Source of the DNA: Neoroseomonas alkaliterrae
GTDB taxonomy: Bacteria; Pseudomonadota; Alphaproteobacteria; Acetobacterales; Acetobacteraceae
DNA: 64,000 nt
Direction of reading: 5' to 3'
NCBI RefSeq assembly: GCF_014199195.1
Contig: NZ_JACIJE010000003.1
Span: forward strand, 401,604 to 465,603
Shown: positions 1 through 10,623 of the stretch, piece by piece
Position numbering within the stretch: position 1 is the stretch's first letter
How the letters are laid out: the number at the start of each line of letters is the position of its first letter
The notes under the pieces: generated by a model
What the model saw: only the letters and a program-made list of their open reading frames with translations
What the model was told of the DNA's origin: nothing
The model's database searches: none
Program-made: the position numbers and the translations under genes

Positions 1-237
1 CCATGGCGTGAGGCCGTAGCTGTTCCACAGCATGGTCACGACATAGGCGCCGACGCCGAGGAACGCGCCGTGGCCGAGCGAGACCATGCCGAAGCGGCCC
101 ATGACCGACCAGCTCGTGTAGACGAAGCCCCAGATCAGCACGGTGATCAGCAAGTGCAGGTGGTAGTTGCCGAGGCCGAGCTGCGGCACCGCGGCAAGGG
201 CGGCGATGCCGATCACCGCGGGGATGCGCTTGTCCAT
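1..237 (-). CDS. livM: Branched-chain amino acid ABC transporter permease LivM (N-terminal part only)
   Basis: Partial gene: the start is at 237 and the rest lies beyond the left edge, so only 79 residues are visible. They begin MDKRIPAVIGIAALAAVP and form two hydrophobic segments followed by MGRFGMVSLGHGAFLGVGAY, the conserved N-terminal loop of LivM-type inner-membrane permeases. It is the last gene seen of a five-gene minus-strand transport operon and starts 11 bases after livH stops. LivM pairs with LivH to form the membrane channel of a HAAT-family importer. Family is clear; the substrate (amino acid, amide or urea-like compound) cannot be read from this part. Confidence 0.9.
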   Translation of the reverse strand, partial: MDKRIPAVIGIAALAAVPQLGLGNYHLHLLITVLIWGFVYTSWSVMGRFGMVSLGHGAFLGVGAYVVTMLWNSYGLTPW

Positions 238-248
238 GCCCCGCCTCC

Positions 249-1106
249 TCAGCGGCTGAACAGGCCCTTGGGCCTGATGAACATCATCGCGATGAAGAAG
301 GCGAAGGCGATCACGTAGCCCCACTCGATCTGGAAGAAGTAGCCGCCGACCGAGATGAACTGCGCGAAGACGAAGGCGGCGAGGAAGCCGCCCAGCATGT
401 TCCCGAGCCCGCCCATGACGCAGATCATGAAGGTGATCGGGCCGAAGGAGAGGCCGATCGCCGGATGCACGTCGTATTGCAGCACCAGCAGGCTTGCCGC
501 CACGCCGGCCATGCCGCCGCCGATCGCCGAGGTGATGAGGTAGATCCGTCGCGGATCGACGCCCATCAGCGGCATGATCTCGCGGTCCTGGCTGATGGCC
601 CGGATCGCCGTGCCGAGGTAGCTGCGCGTGAGGAACAGCCACAGCAGCAGCACCCCCGCCAGCGCCGTGCCGAAGGCGAGCAGCCGCGCGAAGGAGAAGA
701 ACATGTCGCCGAACTCGACCACCGGCATCCGCAGGCCGAGGTTGCGGAACTCGATGCCGAAGGCGAGCGTCGCCGCGGCCTGCAGGAAGAACAGCACGCC
801 GCCGGTGACCAGGAGCTGGTTGATCGGCGGCTTGCCGAGCACGGGCTCGATCACCAGGCGGTGGAGCAGCACGCCCATCAGCGCGACGACCATGACGGCG
901 GAGACGATCGCGCCCGGCAGCGGCACGCCGTAATACACATGCAGCCACCAGATCGCGTACATGCCGATCATCACGAGCTCGGCATAGCAGATCCAGACCA
1001 CGTCGATGACGCCGAAGATCAGGTTCAGCCCGAGCGCCAGCAGCGCCAGCACGCCGCCGAGCAGGATCCCGTTGATGACGGATTCGAGCAGGAAGGTGTC
1101 GAACAT
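249..1106 (-). CDS. livH: Branched-chain amino acid ABC transporter permease LivH
   Basis: A 285-residue polytopic inner-membrane protein of the usual LivH length, with about eight hydrophobic segments. It opens with ESVINGILLGGVLALLALGL, the typical LivH N-terminus, and carries the EAA-like cytoplasmic loop near residues 165-205 (TAIRAISQDREIMPLMGVD) that contacts the ATPases. It lies between livF (9-base gap) and livM (11-base gap), so the genes are surely co-transcribed. It should form the translocation pore with LivM. The transported solute is not determined by the sequence. Confidence 0.93.
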   Translation of the reverse strand: MFDTFLLESVINGILLGGVLALLALGLNLIFGVIDVVWICYAELVMIGMYAIWWLHVYYGVPLPGAIVSAVMVVALMGVLLHRLVIEPVLGKPPINQLLVTGGVLFFLQAAATLAFGIEFRNLGLRMPVVEFGDMFFSFARLLAFGTALAGVLLLWLFLTRSYLGTAIRAISQDREIMPLMGVDPRRIYLITSAIGGGMAGVAASLLVLQYDVHPAIGLSFGPITFMICVMGGLGNMLGGFLAAFVFAQFISVGGYFFQIEWGYVIAFAFFIAMMFIRPKGLFSR

Positions 1107-1115
1107 GCGTGCCCC

Positions 1116-1835
1116 TCAGAGGCCGAGATAGGCGCGCCGGATCTCCGGCGAGGCGAGCAGCTCGGCCGAGCTGCCGGACTGCTTGATGGTGCCGACCTCG
1201 AGCAGGTAGGCGCGGTCCACGACCTGCAGCACCTGCTGGATGTTCTGCTCGACGATCAGCACGGTGTAGCCCTCGGCGCGGATGCGCTTCACGAGGTTGA
1301 AGACCTGCTGGACGATGACCGGGGCGAGGCCCGCCGAGGGCTCGTCCATCAGCAGCAGCTTCGGCCCGCTCATCAGCGCGCGGCCGATGGCGCACATCTG
1401 CTGCTCGCCGCCCGACATGGTGCCCGCGGCCTGGTTGCGCCGCTCCTTCATGCGGGGGAACAGCTCGTAGACGAAGTCGAGCCTCTCGCGGAACTTCGCC
1501 CGCGCCGCGGGGTGGAAGGCGCCCATGCGGAGGTTCTCCTCCACCGTCAGGCGGGGGAAGAGGCGGCGGTGCTCGGGGACATGCGCGATGCCGAGCTCGA
1601 CCACGCGATGCGCGGGCACGGGGCCGAGCGGTGTGCCCTCCATCACGACATCGCCCGCGGTCGGGGCGATGATCTTCGAGATCACGCGCAGCAGCGTGGT
1701 CTTGCCCGCGCCGTTCGGCCCGATCACCGCCACCGCCTCGCCGGCGCGGACCTCGAGGCTGACGTCGAACAGGGCGCGGAAGGTTCCGTAGCCGGCCGAG
1801 ACGCCGCGCACCTCCAGCATCGGTGCGGCGCTCAT
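1116..1835 (-). CDS. livF: Branched-chain amino acid ABC transporter ATP-binding protein LivF
   Basis: A 239-residue ABC ATPase. Walker A is GPNGAGKTT near residue 39, the signature is MSGGEQQM near 140, and Walker B with the catalytic Glu is LLLMDEPSAGLAP near 160, followed by the switch His region (VEQN). The SAGLAP and VEQN wording is typical of LivF rather than LivG. Its ATG overlaps the end of livG by four bases (1832-1835), an arrangement that implies translational coupling. It powers the LivH/LivM permease on the cytoplasmic face. Confidence 0.94.
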   Translation of the reverse strand: MSAAPMLEVRGVSAGYGTFRALFDVSLEVRAGEAVAVIGPNGAGKTTLLRVISKIIAPTAGDVVMEGTPLGPVPAHRVVELGIAHVPEHRRLFPRLTVEENLRMGAFHPAARAKFRERLDFVYELFPRMKERRNQAAGTMSGGEQQMCAIGRALMSGPKLLLMDEPSAGLAPVIVQQVFNLVKRIRAEGYTVLIVEQNIQQVLQVVDRAYLLEVGTIKQSGSSAELLASPEIRRAYLGL

Positions 1836-2581
1836 GTCGCGGGGGCCTCGTCGAAGCTGATCTTCTCCGTGCCGAGGTAGATCTCGATCACCTTGGGGTC
1901 CTTCGCGACCTCGCGCGGCAGGCCCTCGAAGATCTTCTCGCCGTGGTCGAGCACGATGGCGCGGTCCACGACGCGCATCAGCACGCCCATGATGTGCTCG
2001 ACCCAGATGATGGTGATGTCCTTCTCGCGCCTGATGTGATCGAGCATGTCGGCGGCCTGGTTCATCTCCGTCTCGTCGAGGCCGCCGAGGCTCTCATCGG
2101 CCAGCAGCAGGCGCGGCTGCGTCGCGATGGCGCGGGCGAGCTCGAGCTTCTTGAGCCCGGCCGCGCCGAGCGAGGCCACCTCGGCCCGCGGGTCCGTGGG
2201 CAGCCCGACCAGCGCGAGCGCCTCCTCCGCCTGGGCATGGGCCTTGCTCCGGCTGACGTGCCCGCTCTGGCCGAAGAAGGCGGCGGTGACGACGTTCTCG
2301 AGGATCGTCAGGTTGCGGAAGGGTCGCGGGATCTGGAAGGTGCGGCCGATCCCGCGGTGGCAGATCTCGATCGGCGGGAGGCCGCCGATCTCCCGCCCGT
2401 CGAACTCGATCGAGCCGCTGGTCGGGCGCAGCATGCCGGCGATCATGTTGAAGGTCGTGCTCTTGCCCGACCCGTTGGGCCCGATCAGGCCGAGGATCTC
2501 GCCCTTCTCGAGCGAGAAGGACACCCGGTTGACGGCGGTGAAGCCGCCGAACCGCTTGGTCAGGTCAGTGACTTTCAGCAT
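1832..2581 (-). CDS. livG: Branched-chain amino acid ABC transporter ATP-binding protein LivG
   Basis: A 249-residue ABC ATPase paired with LivF. Walker A is GPNGSGKSTT near residue 34 and Walker B is RLLLADESLGGLDE. The position normally holding LSGGQ reads LGAAGLKKLELARA, a degenerate signature; alphaproteobacterial LivG proteins vary here, so the protein is probably still functional. It starts 60 bases after the substrate-binding protein gene, and a perfect hairpin sits in that gap. It forms the asymmetric ATPase dimer with LivF. Confidence 0.92.
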   Translation of the reverse strand: MLKVTDLTKRFGGFTAVNRVSFSLEKGEILGLIGPNGSGKSTTFNMIAGMLRPTSGSIEFDGREIGGLPPIEICHRGIGRTFQIPRPFRNLTILENVVTAAFFGQSGHVSRSKAHAQAEEALALVGLPTDPRAEVASLGAAGLKKLELARAIATQPRLLLADESLGGLDETEMNQAADMLDHIRREKDITIIWVEHIMGVLMRVVDRAIVLDHGEKIFEGLPREVAKDPKVIEIYLGTEKISFDEAPAT

Positions 2582-2606
2582 GCGATGCCCGGCATTCCCC
2601 CCTGAG

Positions 2607-2630
2607 CCCCCGGCGCCGATGCGCCGGGGG
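2607..2630. terminator. Intercistronic hairpin between the binding-protein gene and livG
   Basis: CCCCCGGCGC at 2607-2616 and GCGCCGGGGG at 2621-2630 form a perfect 10-base stem around the loop CGAT. There is no T tract. Such hairpins after the first, binding-protein gene of ABC operons often protect its mRNA 3' end or attenuate read-through, so the binding protein is made in excess. That role is inferred from position. Confidence 0.55.
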
Positions 2631-2641
2631 TCGCGCCGGCC

Positions 2642-3943
2642 TCAGCGGGCGGCATACGGATGGTCGGGCGGCAGCGGGATGACCGGATCGGCGGTCTTGA
2701 TGGCGCGCGGCCAGACGATCTTGGTCTGCGCGTCCACATACTGCATCACCACCGGCGTCGAGCGAGAATTCTGCCCCGCCATCGGGTGGCCCGGCGGGTT
2801 GAAGCGCACGCCGTAGCCCTGGATCGTGCCGCCATCGGGGATGTCGGTGGCGAGTGCCGCCTGGCGCAGCGCATCGGGCGTGAAGCCGCCGTGGTTGCGG
2901 ATGGCGCGCGGCAGCACGTCGCTGAGGAAGATCCAGGTCTGGTTGAAGCCCATCGAGGTGTGCGGCGGCACCTCCTGGGCGTTGGTCTCGGCGCGGTAGC
3001 GGCGGACCATCTCGTTCGTCAGCTCGCCCATGCCGGGCGCGAGCGAGGCCGGGTTGAGAAGCTGCGCCGCGACCGGGTCCACGTTGAAGATGAAGTTCGC
3101 GTCGCGGCCGAAGGTCTGGTTGAGGCGGTCGATCTGCCCGTAGCCCGCCCCGTGACCGATCAGCGCGCGCCAGCGCAGCCCAAGCTCGCGCGACTGGCGC
3201 AGGAAGAGCGTGATGTCGGGATTGTAGCCGGTGTGCAGGATGACATCCGGCCTCTCGCGCCGCAGTTTCGTGACCAGCGAGGACAGGTCCGGCGCGGTGG
3301 CGGCGTAGCCTTCCTTGAGCACGAGCCGCATGCCGAGCTCGCGCGTCATCGCCTCGTTGCCCGCCGCCACGCCTGCGCCGTAAGGGCCGTCCTCGTAGAT
3401 GATGGCGATGCGCACATCGGCCGGGCGCTTGCGCAGCCGCTCCTCGGCCACCTCGTGGACGAAGCGGCAGGAGGCCTCGCCGAACTGGTCGCTGTGGACC
3501 TGGGCGCGGAAGACGTATTCGAGGTTGCGGTCCTTGAACACCGAGGAGGCGACGCAGACATTGGCCCACATGAAGCGCCGCTGCTGGTTGACGCGCTGGG
3601 CCATCGGCACGCAATGCGCGCTGGAGAAGACGCCCATGATGAGATCCACCCGCTCCTGCTCGAGCAGGCGGGTCATCTCGTTGATGGCCACTTCCGTGCG
3701 CGACTGGGCGTCGGCATAGATCGCGTGGATGCGATGCCCTTCGACCCCGCCACGCTCGTTCATCAGCTCGATCGCGTGCTTGGTGCCGAGCGCCGCGGCG
3801 AGCGATCCGCCCGCGGCGAAGGGGCCCGTGTAGTCGTAGATGACGCCGATGCGGATCTCGCGCTGCTGCGCGAAGGCGCCGGTGGCGAAGGGCAGCGCAC
3901 CGGCGCCGCCCAGGATTGCGCGACGCGTGGCAGTCAGGCTCAC
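2642..3943 (-). CDS. Periplasmic substrate-binding protein of a HAAT-family ABC transporter
   Basis: Leu/Ile/Val-type periplasmic binding protein (type I fold) of 433 residues. The start is GTG at 3943, preceded by a GGAGGGAGG ribosome site; the product begins VSLTATRRAILGGAGALPFA, a signal peptide with twin arginines (TRRAIL) cut near AFAQQ. The mature protein opens REIRIGVIYDYTGPFAAGG, the classic Peripla_BP_6 start. The ATG codons further upstream lack a ribosome site and would add a non-homologous tail. First gene of the operon leading to livG-livF-livH-livM. At this length and with its ABC-like binding cleft it resembles the branched-chain amino acid or amide/urea binding class; the ligand is unknown. 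Confidence 0.9.
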   Translation of the reverse strand: MSLTATRRAILGGAGALPFATGAFAQQREIRIGVIYDYTGPFAAGGSLAAALGTKHAIELMNERGGVEGHRIHAIYADAQSRTEVAINEMTRLLEQERVDLIMGVFSSAHCVPMAQRVNQQRRFMWANVCVASSVFKDRNLEYVFRAQVHSDQFGEASCRFVHEVAEERLRKRPADVRIAIIYEDGPYGAGVAAGNEAMTRELGMRLVLKEGYAATAPDLSSLVTKLRRERPDVILHTGYNPDITLFLRQSRELGLRWRALIGHGAGYGQIDRLNQTFGRDANFIFNVDPVAAQLLNPASLAPGMGELTNEMVRRYRAETNAQEVPPHTSMGFNQTWIFLSDVLPRAIRNHGGFTPDALRQAALATDIPDGGTIQGYGVRFNPPGHPMAGQNSRSTPVVMQYVDAQTKIVWPRAIKTADPVIPLPPDHPYAAR

Positions 3944-6705
<2,762 letters not shown>

Positions 6706-6726
6706 TCGCGAGGCGATGGCGACACA

Positions 6727-6749
6727 GCCGGGCCGCGATGCGGCCCGGC
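6727..6749 (+). terminator. Hairpin downstream of katG
   Basis: GCCGGGCCGC (6727-6736), loop GAT and GCGGCCCGGC (6740-6749) give a perfect 10-base stem 21 bases after the katG stop. There is no T run directly after it; together with the next hairpin it probably ends katG transcription. Confidence 0.55.
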
Positions 6750-6757
6750 ACGGCGCG

Positions 6758-6799
6758 AGGCCGGTCGCGGGGGACGCCCGTGGCCGGCCTTTCGTTTTC
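6758..6799 (+). terminator. Rho-independent terminator of katG
   Basis: AGGCCGG at 6758-6764 pairs with CCGGCCT at 6784-6790, followed at once by TTCGTTTTCG. A stem with a T-rich tail in this GC-rich sequence is a convincing intrinsic terminator. Confidence 0.65.
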
Positions 6800-6881
6800 G
6801 TCCGGCATCCATCTTGTCTTGCGCCCCGCCGCACACGATGAAGAAGGCGGAGATGGATAGCCGGGACGGAGCGACTGCCGC

Positions 6882-7265
6882 GTGAGGTTCGAGGACATCA
6901 GGATCGTCGAGATCGACGCCGAGGCATCCCGCCCCGTCGGGACCGGCGAACGGCATCTTGTGGTCCTGCGCCTCTCCGGCACGCCGACGCCGCAGTGGAA
7001 GGAGATGTTCGCCAATGCCTGGCGGGTGCATTCCTACCGGCGCAAGCGCGATGTGCACTTCCTGCTCGCGACGATGGAGATGGTCAGCTCCATCGACGAC
7101 GTGGTGGCGCATCACCTGCCCGAGCTGCGGAAGGTGATCGCGGCGACCAACGACGCCTATCGCCGCTACCTCGAGGAGGACCGGATGCTGCACGGGCGCA
7201 GCACGGAGGTCTCGGGCAGCGCCGACCTCCCGCCCCCGACGCGGCCGAAGCCGGCCCGGGACTGA
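6882..7265 (+). CDS. Conserved hypothetical protein
   Basis: A 127-residue protein with no family I can name. It starts at GTG 6882 (VRFEDIRIVEIDAEASRP after the initiator), with GGGACGGAG about ten bases upstream. It is rich in charged residues, has no signal peptide or membrane segment, and alternates short strands with a long helix (residues about 70-105, DDVVAHHLPELRKVIAATND). The tail is Pro-rich (PPPTRPKPARD). The 1-90 part looks like a compact alpha/beta domain. It follows katG and its terminators, so it is probably expressed separately. Codon use matches its neighbours, which supports a real gene. Confidence 0.7.
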   Translation: MRFEDIRIVEIDAEASRPVGTGERHLVVLRLSGTPTPQWKEMFANAWRVHSYRRKRDVHFLLATMEMVSSIDDVVAHHLPELRKVIAATNDAYRRYLEEDRMLHGRSTEVSGSADLPPPTRPKPARD

Positions 7266-7538
7266 CGGGGCTGCTGCCGGCCGCACCATTGCGGAGGCGT
7301 CCTGGCGCCCTCGCCGCCCGCAACGCGTGAGGCACGGTCGTCCGGCGCACGAGGTTTCCACGAAAGCCGCCCGGCAACGGAGGCGGTATCTTGCGCCAGC
7401 ATGCTCAATTCGCGCGGCTGCACCCGGAGCCGTCCGCGTTCCCGCACCATCGCTTCGACCCGGTTCCACTGAGACCATGAGCGAGGCCGCGCGTGTCACG
7501 CATGCCCGATCGCAGCACAGGCCGGCAGGCCTCGCGCG

Positions 7539-8705
7539 TCAGCCTTCGGCAATGGCCCGGCGTTCCAGCTCCGCGACCTCCGCCGGCGTCAGCCGCGCCA
7601 CGCGGTCGAGCAGCACGTCCAGCGCCTCGCGATGCGGGTCGAATATCGCGAGCAGGCCGCGCACCCAGCCGCGCGAGGATTCCCACGGGTAGGTGATGCG
7701 GCGCTGCTTCGCGCCATGCAGCACGTAGTGCAGCAGCGGGTTCATCCCGGCGCGCCGGACATCGGCGTTGCGCTCCAGGTAATGGGCAGTGTCGAAGAAG
7801 GGATTGGGCCAGGCGAGCGCCCGCGCGCCGCCATAGAGATAGTGCTCGATCGGGTCCACCCGCTCGGGGATGCGATAGACGCTGCGGTACCAGCCTTCCA
7901 TGAACAGCCCGCTCTCGCGGAGCAGCGCGACCTGGCGCGCGATGGCCTCGGGCGGGTCGGCGATGCCAGGCCGGACATGCTCGGCGAAGAAGCGATGGAC
8001 CGCGGGCGCGTTCTCGCCCGCCACCGCGGCGAGCATCCGGTACCATTCGTGGAAGCACAGCGCCTCCTGCCGCGCCGAGAGGCCGCCCTGCACATAGACC
8101 GCGACATCCACATCCGCGTGGTGGTAGTCGAGCCCCTCGGCGAGCATGCGGTGGATGCGCGCGTGGTCGGCCGCGATCCGGTAGGAGAGGTCGTAGCCCT
8201 GCGCGGCCAGGATGGCGCGCCGCGTGGCCGAGGCCTGGTGGCAGGGCATGCCCGCGATGGTGTGGAAATCCACCTGCCCCGAGAGCGCCTGCCGGCGAAT
8301 GAAGCCCAGATCCGCCGCGCGGTGCCATTCGAGCGAGCCGTCGTCGCGCAGGTAGAAATGGTGGCCGTAGACGAAATCCGCCCCCGGCGGCGCATGGCGG
8401 AACAGGTCGGCCAGCGCCTCCTCCGAGACGAAGCAGTCGCCCGCGTTCATGTAGAGGATGAACTCGCCGGTCGCGAGCCGCGCCGCCTTGTTCATCGCGT
8501 CATAGGGCCCGGCATCGGGCTCGGAGACCAGCGTGGCGATGCGCGCGCGGAAGGGCGCGCAGGCGGCGAGCGTGCCGTCGGTGGAAGCACCATCCACCAC
8601 CACCAGCTCGACGGGCACGGTCTGCGCGAGGATCGAGCGCAGCGTGCCCGCGACGGAGGCCTCGGCATTGCGCGTGACGACCGCGACCGAGATGCGCGGG
8701 CTCAT
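7539..8705 (-). CDS. Family 2 glycosyltransferase with C-terminal repeat region
   Basis: 388 residues. The first ~230 form a GT-A glycosyltransferase family 2 domain: it opens MSPRISVAVVTRNAEASVAG, has VVVDGASTDGT near residue 36, EPDAGPYDAMNKAA near 62 and YMNAGD near 88 (DxD-like metal site). This wording matches the WcaA/colanic-type GT2 group that extends polysaccharides. The last ~150 residues hold two imperfect copies of a unit with WY...HYLYGG and FDTAHYL...LLHYVLHG, a repeat common in large surface-glycan transferases. Its ATG overlaps the upstream gene's stop by four bases. Acceptor and sugar are unknown. Confidence 0.85.
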   Translation of the reverse strand: MSPRISVAVVTRNAEASVAGTLRSILAQTVPVELVVVDGASTDGTLAACAPFRARIATLVSEPDAGPYDAMNKAARLATGEFILYMNAGDCFVSEEALADLFRHAPPGADFVYGHHFYLRDDGSLEWHRAADLGFIRRQALSGQVDFHTIAGMPCHQASATRRAILAAQGYDLSYRIAADHARIHRMLAEGLDYHHADVDVAVYVQGGLSARQEALCFHEWYRMLAAVAGENAPAVHRFFAEHVRPGIADPPEAIARQVALLRESGLFMEGWYRSVYRIPERVDPIEHYLYGGARALAWPNPFFDTAHYLERNADVRRAGMNPLLHYVLHGAKQRRITYPWESSRGWVRGLLAIFDPHREALDVLLDRVARLTPAEVAELERRAIAEG

Positions 8706-9712
8706 GCGCGCGCCGGGATCCAGTCGCGCGCCGCCGCGCCCGCGGGCTCCAGCAGCGCCTCCGGCACCGCGCCGCGCGCGCGGACATAGGCATCGAGCCG
8801 CGCGAGGTCGCGCTGCCATCGCGCCCGGCCCGCGGCGCAGGAAAGCCGCGCGCGCCGGCCGATCGCCCCGGCCCGCGCGGGCGTCAGCGCGCTCCGCCAC
8901 AGGGCGGGGCGGTCGGGCTCGTAGAGCAGGCCGTTCACCTCATGGACGATGTATTCGTTCATCGTCGGGTTGTTCTCGGCGATCACCACCTGGCCGCGCG
9001 CCATGGCCTCGAGGAAGGAGAGGCCGATCCCCTCGAAGCGGCGCGGGGCGACGAAGACGTTGAAGCCCGCGGCCATGCGCTCGAAGGCCGCGCGGTCCTC
9101 GAACCAGCCCGAGCGGGTGAGGTTGAAGCGCGCGGCATCGGCCGGCGGCAGCCGCTCCGGGTCGGCGTAGGTCGGGTCCGGCGCCTCGTGCAGATGCAGC
9201 CGCGCCACGGGCCAGTCGCCGATCAGCGCCTTCAGCGTCTCCCAGGCGAGGTCGCGGCGGCGGCGCCACCAGAAGACGCGCAGCGCGTCGTGGGCGGCCT
9301 CCTCCTCCGCCACCTCCGGCCAGTACTGGAGCCAGAGGCTCGTGAGGCCGAGCCGGCGCAGGCGCTCATGCAGGTGGCGGCAGAAGCAGACGACGAGGAT
9401 GCGGCCCTTGAGCGCGAGCCAGTACTCGTCCCCGAGCGCCCGGCAACTGTCGTACATGGGGTAGAAGAAGACCGGGCAAGGCAGATCCATGGCGGCAAGG
9501 CGGCGCGCGACGCGCTCGAGCTGCCAGACATGGATCTCGGCATAGCCGCCGGCCGCAAGCGCCTCGATGTCGAGTGCGGCCGCCTTGTCCACCCAGCTTT
9601 CGTCCAGATGCAGCGCGACCTCCCGCGTGCGGCCGATATGCTCGATCATGAAGCGGGAGGAGAGCGTCCGGCTGTGGTAGCCGTGGTCGATGAAGGCGAC
9701 GCGCTCACGCAT
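8702..9712 (-). CDS. Glycosyltransferase, GT4-like (GT-B fold)
   Basis: A 336-residue protein whose C-terminal half has the GT-B signature of family 4 enzymes: FNVFVAPRRFEGIGLSFLEA followed by MARGQVVIAENNPTMNEYI and VNGLLYEPD, where the Glu of EGIGLSFLEA contacts the nucleotide sugar. The N-terminal half (MRERVAFIDHGYHSRTLSSR) is divergent. The start at 9712 falls eight bases inside the preceding gene, and its stop overlaps the next gene, so the three are translationally coupled. Probably adds a sugar to a surface polysaccharide or glycoprotein; substrate unknown. Confidence 0.82.
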   Translation of the reverse strand: MRERVAFIDHGYHSRTLSSRFMIEHIGRTREVALHLDESWVDKAAALDIEALAAGGYAEIHVWQLERVARRLAAMDLPCPVFFYPMYDSCRALGDEYWLALKGRILVVCFCRHLHERLRRLGLTSLWLQYWPEVAEEEAAHDALRVFWWRRRRDLAWETLKALIGDWPVARLHLHEAPDPTYADPERLPPADAARFNLTRSGWFEDRAAFERMAAGFNVFVAPRRFEGIGLSFLEAMARGQVVIAENNPTMNEYIVHEVNGLLYEPDRPALWRSALTPARAGAIGRRARLSCAAGRARWQRDLARLDAYVRARGAVPEALLEPAGAAARDWIPARA

Positions 9713-10217
9713 GGCCGTCGGCCCGCTGGCGGCAGAAATGCAGCGCGCGGTAGAGCGCCTCGAGGGATGTCTCGTCCGCGCGCGTGCCGGTCGCGCCGCG
9801 CGGCGCGTGCCGAGCCGGCGGGGGCGGTGCGCCTGCGGGGGAAGTCTCGGCCAGGGCGCGCTGCAGGGCGGCCCGCAGCCTTCCCGGCGGCGAGGCGGCC
9901 GGGGGCGGCGGCCAGTCCTCGAGGCTCCGCCGCAGGGCATCGAGCAGCCGATGCCGGTCGGCGCTGTCCGGCAGCAGCGCGGCGAGGCCCTTGGCGAATT
10001 CGCCAAGGCGCAGGATCACCATCCCCTCCCCGTCCGCCGCGGCGATCGCGGCGCGCGGCAGCCAGGGCAGGCTGGCCGGACGCAGGCAGAGCAGCACGTC
10101 CTGGCCCGAGCCGACGAGGCGGAAGGCGACGGCCGCCCCCTCCGGCCCGCCGCCCGGCTCGCGCCAGGCGATGTCCACCATGGGCTGCGGGCCGCGGGGG
10201 GCGATGATGGTGGTCAT
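9705..10217 (-). CDS. Unknown protein coupled to two glycosyltransferases
   Basis: About 170 residues, first gene of the glycosyltransferase trio. I do not recognise the family. It has a strand-rich N-terminal half (VAFRLVGSGQDVLLCLRP, EGMVILRLGEF) and a Pro/Ala-rich C-terminal half ending CRQRADGHA. No signal peptide or membrane helix. Its end overlaps the next gene by eight bases, which argues for a shared process, perhaps a regulator or scaffold for glycan assembly. The start is uncertain: ATG 10217 has a GGAA-like site, while ATG 10247 would add ten residues. Confidence 0.6.
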   Translation of the reverse strand: MTTIIAPRGPQPMVDIAWREPGGGPEGAAVAFRLVGSGQDVLLCLRPASLPWLPRAAIAAADGEGMVILRLGEFAKGLAALLPDSADRHRLLDALRRSLEDWPPPPAASPPGRLRAALQRALAETSPAGAPPPPARHAPRGATGTRADETSLEALYRALHFCRQRADGHA

Positions 10218-10623
10218 GGCCGGTTCCGCGGCGGGCTCGTACCGCATGGCGTCGAGATGGGCTGTGGCAAGGCGGATACGGCGAGGCGACCCGCGCGCAT
10301 GCCAAGGGACCCCACAGAATCGCCGCGCACCGACGCTCCCCTCGCACCTGCCCGGTAGCCGGGCGGGTCTATAGAAGGCGCCGGGCGCGCCTGTCGATAT
10401 CCGCAACGGCGTCGCGCGTCCGGCGCGGGAACACCGCCGGGCACTGCCCGCATTCGCTCGCCCACGCACGCCTCGGAAAGTCGCCCCGGAGGCCAAGGAT
10501 GCCGCCATCCTTCAACCGCTGGCCCCCGGCGCCACGGCCCGACGCGAAAGGCCGATGCCGGCGAGCCGATCGCGGCCCGCCGCGCGGCCGGAAACCGCGC
10601 GACGCAACGGACCTCCCGGCCGC
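10218..10623. other. Spacer between hemY end and the glycosyltransferase operon
   Basis: About 400 bases holding the leader and promoter of the minus-strand glycosyltransferase operon and the 3' flank of hemY. Two hairpins are visible: GCGCGG (10582-10587) with CCGCGC (10595-10600), which could end the hemY transcript, and GCCCGG with CCGGGC at 10350-10364. No convincing gene: the reading frames that cross it are out-of-frame copies of hemY coding sequence. Confidence 0.5.

Noticed and set aside
465..1880. Long plus-strand open frame opposite livH and livF
   Set aside because: It is antisense to two clear genes, gives His/Arg/Asp-rich nonsense protein, and is open only because GC-rich genes seldom form stop codons on the other strand.
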